A stretch of DNA of 64,000 nt from an uncultured Oscillospiraceae bacterium. Lineage in GTDB: Bacteria; Bacillota; Clostridia; Oscillospirales; JAAYXM01. Under the pieces are notes generated by a model that did not search any database, was not told where the DNA came from, and worked only from the letters and a program-made list of their open reading frames with translations. Location: NCBI GenBank assembly GCA_934646115.1, contig CAKUEM010000005.1:7375-71374 (forward strand), in the 5' to 3' direction. Both the position numbers and the translations under genes were made by a program. This document shows, one piece after another, positions 7,625-19,572 of this stretch (position 1 is its first letter; every line of letters starts with the position of its first letter).

Positions 7625-9757
7625 ATGATGAAAAAAATGGAATTCCCCAAGTACAAAACATATGAAACCGAATTCGCCGGCCGCAAGCTGGTCGTTGAAA
7701 CCGGGAAAATGGCGGGACTTGCCAACGGCTCCTGCCTCGTGCGCTACGGTGAGACCGTGGTGTTGGTCACGGCGACCGCATCGGAGAAGCCGCGCGCCGG
7801 GATCGATTTCTTCCCGCTTTCGGTTGATTTTGAAGAACGCTTATATTCCGTCGGCCGCATCCCGGGCAGCTTTATGCGCCGTGAGGGTCGCCCGAGCGAG
7901 CGCGCAATTTTGGCGTCACGCCTGATCGACCGTCCGACCCGACCGCTCTTCCCCTCTGATATGAGAAACGACGTGGCGATCGCTGCGACCGTTCTTTCGA
8001 TCGATAACGAATGCCTGCCGGAGATCGTTGCCATGATCGGTACCTCGATCTCGCTTTCGATCTCTGATATTCCATGGGGCGGACCGATCGCGGGCGTAAA
8101 TGTCGGCTATGTCGACGGTGCGTTTGTGTTAAACCCGAATTCCGCACAGCGCGAGAAGAGCACGCTGAATCTGACCGTGGCGGGCACGGCGGAAAAGGTC
8201 GTCATGATCGAAGCGGGCGCAGACCAGATCCCCGAGGATACCATGTACGATGGGATCATGCTGGCGCATGAGGAAGTAAAAAAGCTCGTTCGTTTTATCA
8301 ATGAGATCAAGGCGGAGATCGGACTTCCGAAGTTTGACTATGCTAAGGCCGCGTTTGATGCGGATTTATATGAAGATGTGAAGGCGTATGCGATCGACAA
8401 GGTTCGTTATTGCATGGATACCGACGATAAGCTCGTGCGCGATGAGCGCCTGCGCGAGCTGACCGCTGAGCTGGTTGAGAAATTCTCTGAGACGTATCCG
8501 GAGTGCGAGGCGTATCTCGGCGAGTGTCTCTATAAAATTCAGAAAATCGTTGTGCGCGAATGGCTGCTTGCCGGCAAGCGCGTGGATGGCCGCGCGATGG
8601 ACGAGGTTCGCCCGCTTGCGGCAGAGGTTGGCGTTCTGCCGAGAACGCACGGTTCGGGCATGTTTACCCGCGGGCAGACGCAGGTTCTCACCACCGCCAC
8701 GCTCGGCACAATTTCTGACCAGCAGAAGCTTGACACGATTTATGAAGAAGAATTCAAGCGCTATATCCACCATTATAACTTCCCGTCCTACTCGGTCGGC
8801 GAGGCGCGGCCGAGCCGCGGCCCGGGTCGCCGCGAGATCGGGCACGGCGCGCTGGCTGAGCGTGCGCTCGTTCCGGTCATTCCGAGCGAGGAGGAGTTCC
8901 CGTATTCGATCCGCCTGGTCTCTGAGGTATTAAGCTCAAACGGCTCGACGTCGCAGGGCTCGATCTGCGGCTCTACGCTTGCGCTGATGGATGCGGGCGT
9001 GCCGATCAAGGCGCCGGTCGCGGGCATCTCCTGCGGTCTGGTCACGAAGGACGATCAGTGGCACACGTTTATTGATATCCAGGGCGTGGAGGATTTCTAC
9101 GGCGATATGGACTTCAAGGTTGCCGGCACCAAGGCGGGTATCACCGCCATTCAGATGGACTTAAAGACCGACGGTTTAACGCCGGAGATCATTCGCAGCG
9201 CGCTGACCATTACGCGTGACGCGCGTTACCGCATTTTAGACGAGATCATGCTCCCCTGCATCGCTGCGCCGCGCGCTGAGCTTTCCAAATACGCGCCGAA
9301 GATGCTGCATATGATGATCGATCCGGACAAGATCCGCGACGTGATCGGCAAGGGCGGCAGCGTGATCCAGAAGATCGTTGCCGATACCGGCGCAAAGGTC
9401 GATATTGAGGACGACGGCAGCGTTTACATCTCAAGCTCTGATCAGGAAGCCTGCGAGAAGGCGAAAAAGACGATCGAGGCGATCGTGCTCGATCCGGAGA
9501 TCGGCGCGCTTTATTACGGCAAGGTCGTTCGCCTGATGACGTTTGGCGCGTTTGTTGAGATCGCCCCGGGCAAGGACGGTCTGGTTCATATCTCCAAGCT
9601 GGAGAACCGCCGCGTCGAGAAGGTGGAGGACGTGCTCAACGTGGGCGATATGACCTGGGTCAAGGTCACGGAGATCGACGATAAGGGCCGCATCAACCTC
9701 TCCCGCAAGGATGCGTATAACGAGCTCGCCGCAAAGGAAGCGAAGGAGCAGAAGTAA
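7625..9757 (+). CDS. pnp: Polyribonucleotide nucleotidyltransferase (PNPase)
   Basis: 710 residues, normal full length. It degrades RNA 3' to 5' with phosphate and can add 3' tails. Domain order: first RNase PH-like domain (about 10-230, 'RYGETVVLVTATASEKPRAGIDFFPL', 'RPTRPLFP'), an alpha-helical linker, a second RNase PH domain (about 310-540) with 'TRGQTQVLTTATLG', 'SRGPGRREIGHGALAERAL' and the catalytic 'ISCGLV...DIQGVEDFYGDMDFKVAGT', then KH (about 555-620, 'VIGKGGSVIQKI') and S1 (about 620-695, 'YYGKVVRLMTFGAFVEIAPGKDGLVHISKL'). The ATG at 7625 has AAGGAG 8 bases upstream; the in-frame TTG at 7607 precedes that site and is rejected. Confidence 0.97.
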   Translation: MMKKMEFPKYKTYETEFAGRKLVVETGKMAGLANGSCLVRYGETVVLVTATASEKPRAGIDFFPLSVDFEERLYSVGRIPGSFMRREGRPSERAILASRLIDRPTRPLFPSDMRNDVAIAATVLSIDNECLPEIVAMIGTSISLSISDIPWGGPIAGVNVGYVDGAFVLNPNSAQREKSTLNLTVAGTAEKVVMIEAGADQIPEDTMYDGIMLAHEEVKKLVRFINEIKAEIGLPKFDYAKAAFDADLYEDVKAYAIDKVRYCMDTDDKLVRDERLRELTAELVEKFSETYPECEAYLGECLYKIQKIVVREWLLAGKRVDGRAMDEVRPLAAEVGVLPRTHGSGMFTRGQTQVLTTATLGTISDQQKLDTIYEEEFKRYIHHYNFPSYSVGEARPSRGPGRREIGHGALAERALVPVIPSEEEFPYSIRLVSEVLSSNGSTSQGSICGSTLALMDAGVPIKAPVAGISCGLVTKDDQWHTFIDIQGVEDFYGDMDFKVAGTKAGITAIQMDLKTDGLTPEIIRSALTITRDARYRILDEIMLPCIAAPRAELSKYAPKMLHMMIDPDKIRDVIGKGGSVIQKIVADTGAKVDIEDDGSVYISSSDQEACEKAKKTIEAIVLDPEIGALYYGKVVRLMTFGAFVEIAPGKDGLVHISKLENRRVEKVEDVLNVGDMTWVKVTEIDDKGRINLSRKDAYNELAAKEAKEQK

Positions 9758-9785
9758 TATCCCCTGTTCTATCAAAACAAACAGA

Positions 9786-9820
9786 AGGCGCGGTGCGTGC
9801 TTTACGCGCTGCGCCTTTTT
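9786..9820 (+). terminator. Rho-independent terminator after pnp
   Basis: AGGCGC (9786-9791) pairs with GCGCCT (9811-9816), extended inside by GTGCGT with ACGCGC including one wobble, followed by TTTTT. It lies between pnp and the protease gene, so the protease is expressed by read-through or its own promoter. Confidence 0.8.
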
Positions 9821-9836
9821 CATGGAGTGATCTGCT

Positions 9837-11084
9837 GTGATAGAAACCATTACGCTCCCCAACGGAGTGCGCATCGTGTATGAGCGGCTTTCGCATGTAC
9901 GCAGCGCCGCGATCGGCATTTGGGTCGCCTGCGGCACGCGGCATGAACAGAGCGTGACAAACGGAATTTCCCATTTTATCGAGCATATGGTGTTTAAAGG
10001 CACAAAAACGCGCACCGCGCGGCAAATTGCGGAGGAAATGGACGAAATCGGCGGCGCGATCAATGCGTTTACCGCGATGCAGTGTACCTGCTTTTACGCG
10101 CAAGCGCTGGACACACACATCCTGCGCGCGGCGGATGTTTTGTGCGATCTGTATTTTGACGCGGCGTTTCGCCCGGAGGATATCGAGCTGGAGCGCGGCG
10201 TAATTTCCGAGGAGATCAATATGTATCTCGACTCGCCGGAGGATCTGGTGTGCGATCGGATGCTTGAGGCGGTCTATTCTGACACGCCGCTCGGGCGCCC
10301 GATCCTCGGCACAAAAGAGAGTATTTCTCGCATCGATCAGGCAGCATTGTGCCAATTCCGCGCGAAAAATTATACCGCGGGCGCGACCGTGGTCTCCGTG
10401 TCCGGCAGCTTTGATGATTCTTTGATCGAGGCTCTCAAGGCGCAGTTTTCCGCCATGCCGGCAGCCACCGCGCCGCGCTCTGCCCGCGCGGAATATCGGC
10501 GCGCAGTCACTTGTTATTCCAAGGAGACCGAGCAGAATCATTTGTGCATCGCCTTCCCCGCGTTTTCCTATTATTCCGAAAAGCGCTATGCGCTGCAAAT
10601 GCTAAATTCGATTCTGGGCGGCAGCATGTCCTCCCGCCTGTTTCAGCGCGTGCGCGAGGAGGCGGGGCTGTGCTACAGCATTTCCAGCTTTTCCAGCTGT
10701 TATGAAGATACCGGGCTGTTTTCTATCTACACCGCGCTCGGGCGCGAGACAGAACGCGCGGCGCTTCAGCTGATCCGCGAGGAGCTGTGCCGCGTCAAAG
10801 ATGGCGACGTGACCGAGCGTGAGCTTGCCCGCGCGCGCGAGCAGCATAAGGCGAATCTGCTAATGGGCATGGAGAGCACCGGAAAGCGCATGACGCACCA
10901 GGCGCACTGCATGCTGCGCTACAATCAATTGCCGGACATCGACGCGCTGATCGCCGCAACAGATGCAGTTACCTGCGAGGACATCACTGCGCTTGCGCAG
11001 GAGCTGTTTCGCTTTCAGAACGCGTCCTTCTCCGGCGTGGGTACGCTGCAACCGAAAAAGTATCTCTGGTTTTTTGAAGAATAA
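9837..11084 (+). CDS. M16 family zinc peptidase (MlpA/YmxG-like)
   Basis: 415 residues. M16 peptidases use an inverted zinc motif: 'HFIEHMVF' (HxxEH, about residues 43-47) with the distal Glu in 'ELERGVISEEINMY'. The second homologous M16 half (about 165-400) lacks the zinc motif, as usual, and has 'RVREEAGLCYSI' near the end. The start is GTG 9837 with GGAG 9 bases upstream. In Bacillus subtilis an M16 protease (mlpA/ymxG) also lies just downstream of rpsO-pnpA, which supports orthology. The substrate is unknown. It is separated from pnp by a terminator. Confidence 0.93.
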   Translation: MIETITLPNGVRIVYERLSHVRSAAIGIWVACGTRHEQSVTNGISHFIEHMVFKGTKTRTARQIAEEMDEIGGAINAFTAMQCTCFYAQALDTHILRAADVLCDLYFDAAFRPEDIELERGVISEEINMYLDSPEDLVCDRMLEAVYSDTPLGRPILGTKESISRIDQAALCQFRAKNYTAGATVVSVSGSFDDSLIEALKAQFSAMPAATAPRSARAEYRRAVTCYSKETEQNHLCIAFPAFSYYSEKRYALQMLNSILGGSMSSRLFQRVREEAGLCYSISSFSSCYEDTGLFSIYTALGRETERAALQLIREELCRVKDGDVTERELARAREQHKANLLMGMESTGKRMTHQAHCMLRYNQLPDIDALIAATDAVTCEDITALAQELFRFQNASFSGVGTLQPKKYLWFFEE

Positions 11085-11119
11085 CGCCGTTTTTCCCAGC
11101 TGCCGCGGCATAGAAATCA

Positions 11120-11166
11120 AAACGCTGCCCCAGCTCGTGTGATGCACACGGGTCGGGGCAGCGTTT
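11120..11166. terminator. Bidirectional terminator between the M16 protease and atpC
   Basis: AAACGCTGCCCC (11120-11131) pairs with GGGGCAGCGTTT (11155-11166), with further pairing inside. A/T ends on both sides suit the convergent genes mlpA-like (+) and atpC (-). Confidence 0.85.
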
Positions 11167-11168
11167 CT

Positions 11169-13886
<2,718 letters not shown>

Positions 13887-13890
<4 letters not shown>

Positions 13891-15647
13891 TCACCACGCT
13901 TTCCGTCTGCCAGATACTGCTCATGAAAGCGCTTGCCAAGCGCGAGGATCTGCTCCTTCTCCTCGTCAGAGAGCGTCCCGGTCGCATCGATGCGCTGGCA
14001 CAGCTCCGCCTCGTTCTCCTCAGCAAATTGCAAAAGCCGCGCGCGATACGCCTCGATCTGCTCCGGCGGAATGTCCTGCAGCTCATGCCCGAGCGCAACA
14101 ACAAGCATGATGACCTGCTGATGCTGCGAAAACGGATGATACTGTTTCTGCCGCAGAAGCCGCATCAGCCCCTGACCGTAAAACAGCTGCCGCTTGGTCG
14201 CCGCGTCCAAATCGCTGGAAAACTGCGTAAATACCTCCATCTCGCGGTACTGCGCAAGATCCAGCCGGATCGCGCCCGCCGCGCGCTTCATCGCCTTTGT
14301 CTGCGCATCGCCGCCCACGCGGGACACGGAAAGCCCCACGTTGACCGCCGGTCGCTGCCCGGCGAAAAACAGATCACTTTCCAGAAAGATCTGCCCATCG
14401 GTGATCGAGATAATATTCGTCGGGATATAGGCAGACACATCGCCCGCCTGCGTTTCAACGATCGGAAGCGCGGTCATGCTGCCGCCGCCCAGCTCGTCGG
14501 ACAGATGCGCCGAGCGCTCAAGCAGGCGGGAATGCAGATAAAACACATCGCCCGGATACGCCTCGCGCCCGGGGCTTCGCTCAAGCAGCAGGCTGAGCGC
14601 GCGGTAGGCGATCGCATGCTTTGACAGGTCGTCATACACGATCAGCACGTCACGCCCCTGATGCATAAAATATTCGCCCAGCGCGCAGCCCGCGTATGGC
14701 GCGATATACTGCATCGACGCGCTCGCCGCCGCAGATGCGTTGACCACAACGGTATATTCCATCGCGCCGCGCCGTGTCAGGTTGCCCACCAGCTGCGCGA
14801 CCGAGCTTGCCTTCTGCCCGATCGCCACATAGACACACACCACATTTTTGCCTTTTTGGTTTAAAATCGTGTCGATCGCGATCGCGGTCTTTCCGGTCTG
14901 CCGGTCGCCAATGATCAGCTCGCGCTGACCGCGCCCGATTGGGAACATCGAATCGATCGCGAGCAGCCCGGTCTCCATCGGCGTATTGACCGGCTGCCGC
15001 TCTAAAATACCGGGTGCTGCCGCCTCGATCGGGCGATAACCCTCCGCGCGGATCTCGCCCTTGCCATCGATCGGCTGCCCGAGCGCGTCGATCACGCGCC
15101 CCAAAAACGCCTCGCCGACCGGCATTCCGGCGGTTTTCCCGGTGCGGCGGACAATGCTGCCCTCCACGATCTCATCGCTTTCGCCAAACAGCACGCAGCC
15201 GATGCGATCCTCGCGCAGATCCTGCACCATGCCCTTGATCCCGCTGGAAAAAAGCAGGATTTCGCCGTATTCCGCCGTGGGCAGCCCTTGGATCGTTGCG
15301 ATTTCATCGCCCACGGTGAGCACACTTCCGTTTTCCTCCGGAACGACGGACGGCGTCCAGTTTTTCACGGTCTCGCGCATGAGCGGAAGCACATGCTCAC
15401 CGCCCGGATCCAGCTGCTGCATCCGCTCACGGAACTGGCGCACGCGCCCCTCAAGGCTCCAGTCATAGACATCTGCGCCGACCGTCATGCGGAAGCCGCC
15501 CGAAAGCGTTTCATCGCGCTCCCAGCTCAGCGTGACGGGCGTTTGATATTTTTTTTGCAAAAAGCGAAGAAAACGCTGCTCTTGCGCCGCGCTGGGCGCG
15601 GTATCGCTTTGCAGAACCGCATGCAGTGCCTTCTCAGGAGTGCTCAT
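13887..15647 (-). CDS. atpA: ATP synthase F1 alpha subunit with N-terminal delta-like domain (delta-alpha fusion)
   Basis: 586 residues, about 80 longer than a usual alpha. From about residue 85 it is a standard alpha subunit: beta-barrel 'GDEIATIQGLPTAEYGEILLF', Walker A 'GDRQTGKTAIAIDTILNQ' and 'SVSRVGGDAQTKAMK'. Residues about 1-75 read instead like the C-terminal domain of the delta subunit (AtpH): 'LRFLQKKYQTPVTLSW', then 'GGFRMTVGADVYDWSLEGRVRQFRERM', which parallels the delta pattern GG...VGD..ID.S....L..L. No separate atpH exists between atpF and atpA, and the six-helix N-terminal domain of delta is not found. The start at 15647 overlaps the atpF stop by 4 bases, so the fusion is the natural frame and not a wrong start choice. 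Confidence 0.93.
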
Positions 15648-16144
15648 TTTTGCTCGCCCTCCTTCTCCGCCAGATCCAGGAAACGGTCGAACGCGTCGCC
15701 GCTCGAGGTCAAAACCAGCTTCTCCGTCGCCTCCACGGCAAGATCACGCACCTGCTCGCGCGCCTCCTCCATGATCTTATCGCGGCTGCGCGCCGCCTGT
15801 GCTTCCGCCTCAGACACGATATGCTCCGCCTGAGCGCGCGCGGCGTCGAGCTGTTCTGCCGCAGCCGCCTGCGCCTTCCGCTGGCTCTGCTTGCGCGCAA
15901 GCGCCAGCTCCTCCTCCGAGTCGTCAAGCTTCTTTTGATACTCCGCATGGAGCTTCTCCGCCGCCTGATTCATCTGCTCTGCCGCGGCCGCCTGCTCGGC
16001 ATAATACGCCTCGCGCTTTGCCATAAACGCCTTGACCGGACGATACAGCAGAAAATACAGCCCACCCGCCAGGATCACAAAATTCATCAGGTGCAGCAGG
16101 ATCTGCTGCCAGTCGATATTCAATGGGATATTCACAATACCCAC
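15644..16144 (-). CDS. atpF: ATP synthase Fo b subunit
   Basis: 166 residues. One N-terminal membrane helix (about 13-34, 'ILLHLMNFVILAGGLYFLLYRPV') is followed by a long charged, Ala-rich coiled coil that forms the peripheral stator stalk. The membrane helix ends with 'YRPVKAFMAKR', the family's usual exit. It begins 5 bases after the atpE stop and overlaps atpA by 4 bases. No delta-like domain is appended here, unlike the b-delta fusion of mycobacteria. Confidence 0.93.
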   Translation of the reverse strand: MGIVNIPLNIDWQQILLHLMNFVILAGGLYFLLYRPVKAFMAKREAYYAEQAAAAEQMNQAAEKLHAEYQKKLDDSEEELALARKQSQRKAQAAAAEQLDAARAQAEHIVSEAEAQAARSRDKIMEEAREQVRDLAVEATEKLVLTSSGDAFDRFLDLAEKEGEQK

Positions 16145-16149
16145 CTGCC

Positions 16150-16524
16150 TTACAGAACAAAGATAATCAAAATCACCGCCAGAAGCGCGTAAATGATCGC
16201 GGTTTCAATAAACACAAGACCGAGCATCAGCGTGGTGCGGATCTTGCCCTCCGCCTCCGGCTGGCGCGCGATGCCCTCTGCCGATTTGCTGATCGCAAGA
16301 CCCATCGCGACCGCGCCGCCCGCCGCGGCAAGACCGATCGCGATCGCCGAGGCGATCGCCTTATAAGACGTCGTGTTATCCGCCGTTTGAACCTGCTGCG
16401 TCTCCTGCGTGTCCGCCGGGCTGTCCGCCGTTGCGGCAAAGGCAGAAACCGCCAGTGCGCTGATCAGCAGCACAGAGAGCAGCAGCACATGAAATTTCTT
16501 GCAATACATCAACTTTTTCATAAG
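16150..16524 (-). CDS. atpE: ATP synthase Fo c subunit with N-terminal signal-like extension
   Basis: 124 residues, against about 75-90 for typical bacterial c. The start at 16524 has GGAGGG 7-8 bases upstream. Residues about 1-30 look like a signal peptide: 'MKKLMYCKKF', a hydrophobic core and 'AVSAFAA', followed by an acidic/Gln-rich spacer to about residue 50. The c hairpin follows: helix 1 with Gly/Ala repeats, the polar loop 'ARQPEAEGKI', and helix 2 'GLVFIETAIIYALLAVIL' with the ion-binding Glu. The 'ET....Y' part resembles Na+-binding c rings, but helix 1 has Met at the position of the sodium-ligand Gln, so H+ coupling is somewhat more likely. It lies 22 bases after atpB. Confidence 0.93.
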   Translation of the reverse strand, partial: LMKKLMYCKKFHVLLLSVLLISALAVSAFAATADSPADTQETQQVQTADNTTSYKAIASAIAIGLAAAGGAVAMGLAISKSAEGIARQPEAEGKIRTTLMLGLVFIETAIIYALLAVILIIFVL

Positions 16525-16546
16525 AGATCCCTCCAAATTATTTTTA

Positions 16547-17347
16547 TTACGCATGGCGCGGCTCAGACACCTCGCCATAGAACATCGCGGTCAGCATAGT
16601 GAGCACATAGCTTTGGATCAGCGCGTGCAGCAGCGTGAACAGCACGCCCACGATGACCGGCAGCACGAAGCTGAGATTGACATAATAATACACCAGCTCG
16701 GTCACGAGCAGACCGCTGAGCAGCGCACCGAACAGACGGAAGCTCATGGAGATCGGCAGCGAGAATTTCTTCAGCGCGCCGCCCGCGCCGGCAAGACCAT
16801 TGTTGCACACGCCGCCCGCAAAAATAAATAAATAAGACAGGCAGCCGAGCGCAATGGCTGCGTTTACGTCTGACAGCGGGGCCGGCAGCGTGATCGCATG
16901 ACCGGCAGTCGTCATCACCTGAACGCCGAACAGCTCGAAGCAGGTCCCCACGAAGATATAAACGCCCGCGGCGAAAATATACGCGCCCAGCACGCGGTTA
17001 TGACGTGGGCTACTGTTCTTCGCCATCCGGTCAAACATCCCGACCAGCTCTTCGATCAGAAGCTGAAACCGCCCCGGTATGTACCGAAACCGCGGAATCG
17101 CAAAGATCCGCACCAGCGCGGCGGTCACCAAAAGCAGCCCGCTGACCAGCATGGCGGAGATCAGCCCGGGGTTCACGTCCTTCCAGCCGAACATGCTGAC
17201 CCGGTTGCTCTCATGCAGCACCGCGTCACGCATCGTCTCCTGCACGCTTTCCGGTCGAACGGACGGCGCGCCGACTAAAATCGACGCCGCGAGCAGCAGA
17301 GCGATGAGCACGAGCCACACGATCAGCCCCCTCTTATGCTCCTTCAT
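16547..17347 (-). CDS. atpB: ATP synthase Fo a subunit
   Basis: 266 residues, polytopic. Subunit a forms the ion half-channels facing the c ring. The signature 'SMSFRLFGALLSGLLVTELVYYYV' contains the essential Arg, and 'LLHALIQSYVLTMLTAMFYGEV' is the final helix pair. An N-terminal helix (about 8-27) precedes 'WKDVNPGLISAML'. The start at 17347 is preceded by GGAGGAAG. First gene of the operon B-E-F-A-G-D-C; no atpI is visible upstream. Confidence 0.95.
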   Translation of the reverse strand: MKEHKRGLIVWLVLIALLLAASILVGAPSVRPESVQETMRDAVLHESNRVSMFGWKDVNPGLISAMLVSGLLLVTAALVRIFAIPRFRYIPGRFQLLIEELVGMFDRMAKNSSPRHNRVLGAYIFAAGVYIFVGTCFELFGVQVMTTAGHAITLPAPLSDVNAAIALGCLSYLFIFAGGVCNNGLAGAGGALKKFSLPISMSFRLFGALLSGLLVTELVYYYVNLSFVLPVIVGVLFTLLHALIQSYVLTMLTAMFYGEVSEPRHA

Positions 17348-17461
17348 TCGGTTTCATCTCTCTTCCTCCTTCAAAATCGCGCATGTCTGCGCCTGTGCGT
17401 CGCTGCGCGGCAAAGCGTTTTCGCCGCGGGCTGGTCACACTTGATTTCTATAATCAATCGT

Positions 17462-17490
17462 ATTATACTAACCTTATAAGAAGATGTAAA
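17462..17490 (-). promoter_or_regulatory. Predicted promoter of the atp operon
   Basis: On the minus strand TTTACA (17485-17490), a 17-base spacer and a perfect TATAAT (17462-17467). It predicts a leader of about 105 bases before atpB. Confidence 0.75.
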
Positions 17491-17550
17491 AAGTATTTTT
17501 GAGATAGCAGCCATATTATTTTAATATAGTCAAATCGATTGGAGGACGCC

Positions 17551-18444
17551 ATGCCCGTTACCTATGATTATTATCGCATTTTTTATCATGTAGTGCAATG
17601 CCGCAGCTTCACGCGCGCGGCGGAGGCGCTGCATAACAACCAGCCGAATATCACGCGCTGCATGAATAATTTAGAGCAAGAGCTGGGCTGCAAGCTGTTT
17701 GTGCGCTCAAACCGCGGGATCTCGCTCACGCCGGAGGGTAAGCGGCTGTATCGCCGGGTTTCGGTTGCTTTTGAGCAGCTTCAGCTTGGCGAAGACGAGA
17801 TCCGCCGCGATTGCAGTCTTGACACAGGCACGATCTCGATCGCGGCGAGCGAAAACCCGATGCATCTGCTGCTTTTGGAAAAGCTCTCCGGCTTTCATCA
17901 CAGCTATCCCGGCGTGAAGCTGCGCATCATGAACGCTTCCTCGCCGCAGGCGGTGGTCGCGCTGCAGCGCGGGCAGGTGGACTGCGCGGTCATCACCACG
18001 CCGGCAAGCCAAACGCCGTCATTGCGGGTCACGCCGCTGGTGTCGTTTCGCGATGTGCTGCTCTGCGGAACGGAATATCGCGCGCTGGCAGAGCGCCCGC
18101 GCCGCCTGCGCGAGCTTGCCAACTGCTCGTTTATCTGCCTGGGCAGCGGGACGAGCACCTATGATTTCTACCAGCGGCTGTTCACGCGGCATAAGCTTCC
18201 GTTTCGCGTGGATCTCGAGGCGGCAACGACAACGCAGGTGCTCTCTATGGTGCGCTATAATCTGGGCGTTGCCTTCTATCCGGAAACAATGGCGCAGGCG
18301 GCGCTTGCGCGCGGCGAGGTTCTGCATGTTCCGCTGATCGAGCCGATCGCCGAGCGCACAGTCTGCCTTGTGGAAGACGCGGTGCATCCGCAAAGCGTTG
18401 CAATGAAAGCGCTGCGGCGGCATCTCTGCAAGGATCTTTCTTAA
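17551..18444 (+). CDS. LysR family transcriptional regulator
   Basis: 297 residues. The N-terminal winged helix-turn-helix is clear (about 5-65): 'YYRIFYHVVQCRSFTRAAEALHNNQPNITRCMNNLEQELGCKLFVR', followed by the LysR substrate-binding domain (about 90-295, two Rossmann-like lobes). The ATG at 17551 has GGAGG 5 bases upstream; an upstream in-frame TTG overlaps that site. It is divergent from the atp operon and convergent with the GldA-like gene, sharing a terminator with the latter, so its target is not obvious. Confidence 0.93.
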   Translation: MPVTYDYYRIFYHVVQCRSFTRAAEALHNNQPNITRCMNNLEQELGCKLFVRSNRGISLTPEGKRLYRRVSVAFEQLQLGEDEIRRDCSLDTGTISIAASENPMHLLLLEKLSGFHHSYPGVKLRIMNASSPQAVVALQRGQVDCAVITTPASQTPSLRVTPLVSFRDVLLCGTEYRALAERPRRLRELANCSFICLGSGTSTYDFYQRLFTRHKLPFRVDLEAATTTQVLSMVRYNLGVAFYPETMAQAALARGEVLHVPLIEPIAERTVCLVEDAVHPQSVAMKALRRHLCKDLS

Positions 18445-18492
18445 TAAAATAAAGGCGGCAGTCCTGTTCCGGGCTGCCGTCTTATTTTATTA
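18443..18492. terminator. Bidirectional terminator
   Basis: CGGCAG (18456-18461) pairs with CTGCCG (18474-18479), extended by A/T-rich arms (AATAAAATAA with TTATTTTATT). It separates the convergent LysR gene and the GldA-like gene. Confidence 0.8.
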
Positions 18493-19572
18493 TGCGTGTT
18501 CGCGATGATATTCCTCCAGCGCCAAAATCGCGCTGCAGATCATATCCTCGGTCACTTCATAAGGATATTTGCGCACGTCGATCCCGGCGAGCGCTTTTTT
18601 TGCGACCGCGCCGATCTGCTCCGGCTTTACATCCAGATCCGCAAGGCAGGTGGGCAGCCCGATCGAGCGACTGAAGCGGAACAGACGGTCGCGCTCCTCC
18701 CACTGCTTATCGACCGTGAGCAGCACCAAAATGCCGTAAGAGACGATCTCGCCATGCAGATGGTGGTTTTCTTCGATCTCGGGCAGCACGGTAAACCCGT
18801 TATACACCGCATGCGCAAGCCCGGTCGTATAATCCACCTGCACGAAGTTAGAGACCAGCCCTGTGGAAACGATGATCGCCAAAATCACCTCGCCCAGCTC
18901 ATAGCTCGCGCGGTTTTCGTCGCACGCGGCAAGCGCCGCTTTCCCCCAGCGGATCACCGGCGTTGCGCACATACTGCTCAGCGCGATACCCATTGCGTCG
19001 GAATGGCTCGGCACATCGCCGCGCGAGGACACGGTGCATTCAAAATGCTTTGCCATCGTGTCGCCAATGCCCGCCCACAGATACTGCCGCGGCGCCTCTG
19101 CGATCACCTGCGTGTTGATAAAAATATGATTGGGCGGGATTTTTGAAAACGAATACTCGCGCAGCGAGCCGTCCGGATGATATAAAATTCCAAGACTTGT
19201 GCAGGACGCGCAGGTGGATGCGATCGTCGGGAACGTGAAGAACGGGCGCTCCAGCCGATGCGCCGTGACTTTGACGGTATCGATCGCCTTGCCGCCGCCG
19301 ACCGCGAACAGCATGTCCGCCGCGCGCACCTCCGGTCGCTCAAGCAGCGCTTCAATATTCTCAACGCTCGCCTCGCCGCCATACCAGAACGTGGCTGTAA
19401 TCGTGATTTTCGAGTCGGCGCACGCGGCGCGGATCTTGTCCTCCGCCGCGGCAAGCGCGCGTTTTCCGCCGATCATGACCGCCGTTTTTCCATATTGTTC
19501 ACACACAGCCGGGATATCCTGATACGCATCTTCGCCGATGGTATAGCCCGGAAACATCGTCTTTTGCATCAT
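18490..19572 (-). CDS. Iron-containing alcohol dehydrogenase family protein (GldA-like)
   Basis: About 360 residues. NAD-binding part: 'MLFAVGGGKAIDTVK' (GGGK.ID motif). Metal ligands of the family are visible: Asp in 'GIGDTMAKHFE', His in 'GLAHAVYNGF' and His in 'ENHHLHGEIVSYGI'. This fits the glycerol dehydrogenase-type subgroup that oxidises vicinal diols or amino alcohols; the substrate is not determined. The start ATG (19572) overlaps the transporter stop and follows GGAGGAAAA. It forms an operon with the YkvI-like transporter and shares its T-box leader, so expression probably follows an amino-acid starvation signal. Confidence 0.85.
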   Translation of the reverse strand: MMQKTMFPGYTIGEDAYQDIPAVCEQYGKTAVMIGGKRALAAAEDKIRAACADSKITITATFWYGGEASVENIEALLERPEVRAADMLFAVGGGKAIDTVKVTAHRLERPFFTFPTIASTCASCTSLGILYHPDGSLREYSFSKIPPNHIFINTQVIAEAPRQYLWAGIGDTMAKHFECTVSSRGDVPSHSDAMGIALSSMCATPVIRWGKAALAACDENRASYELGEVILAIIVSTGLVSNFVQVDYTTGLAHAVYNGFTVLPEIEENHHLHGEIVSYGILVLLTVDKQWEERDRLFRFSRSIGLPTCLADLDVKPEQIGAVAKKALAGIDVRKYPYEVTEDMICSAILALEEYHREHA

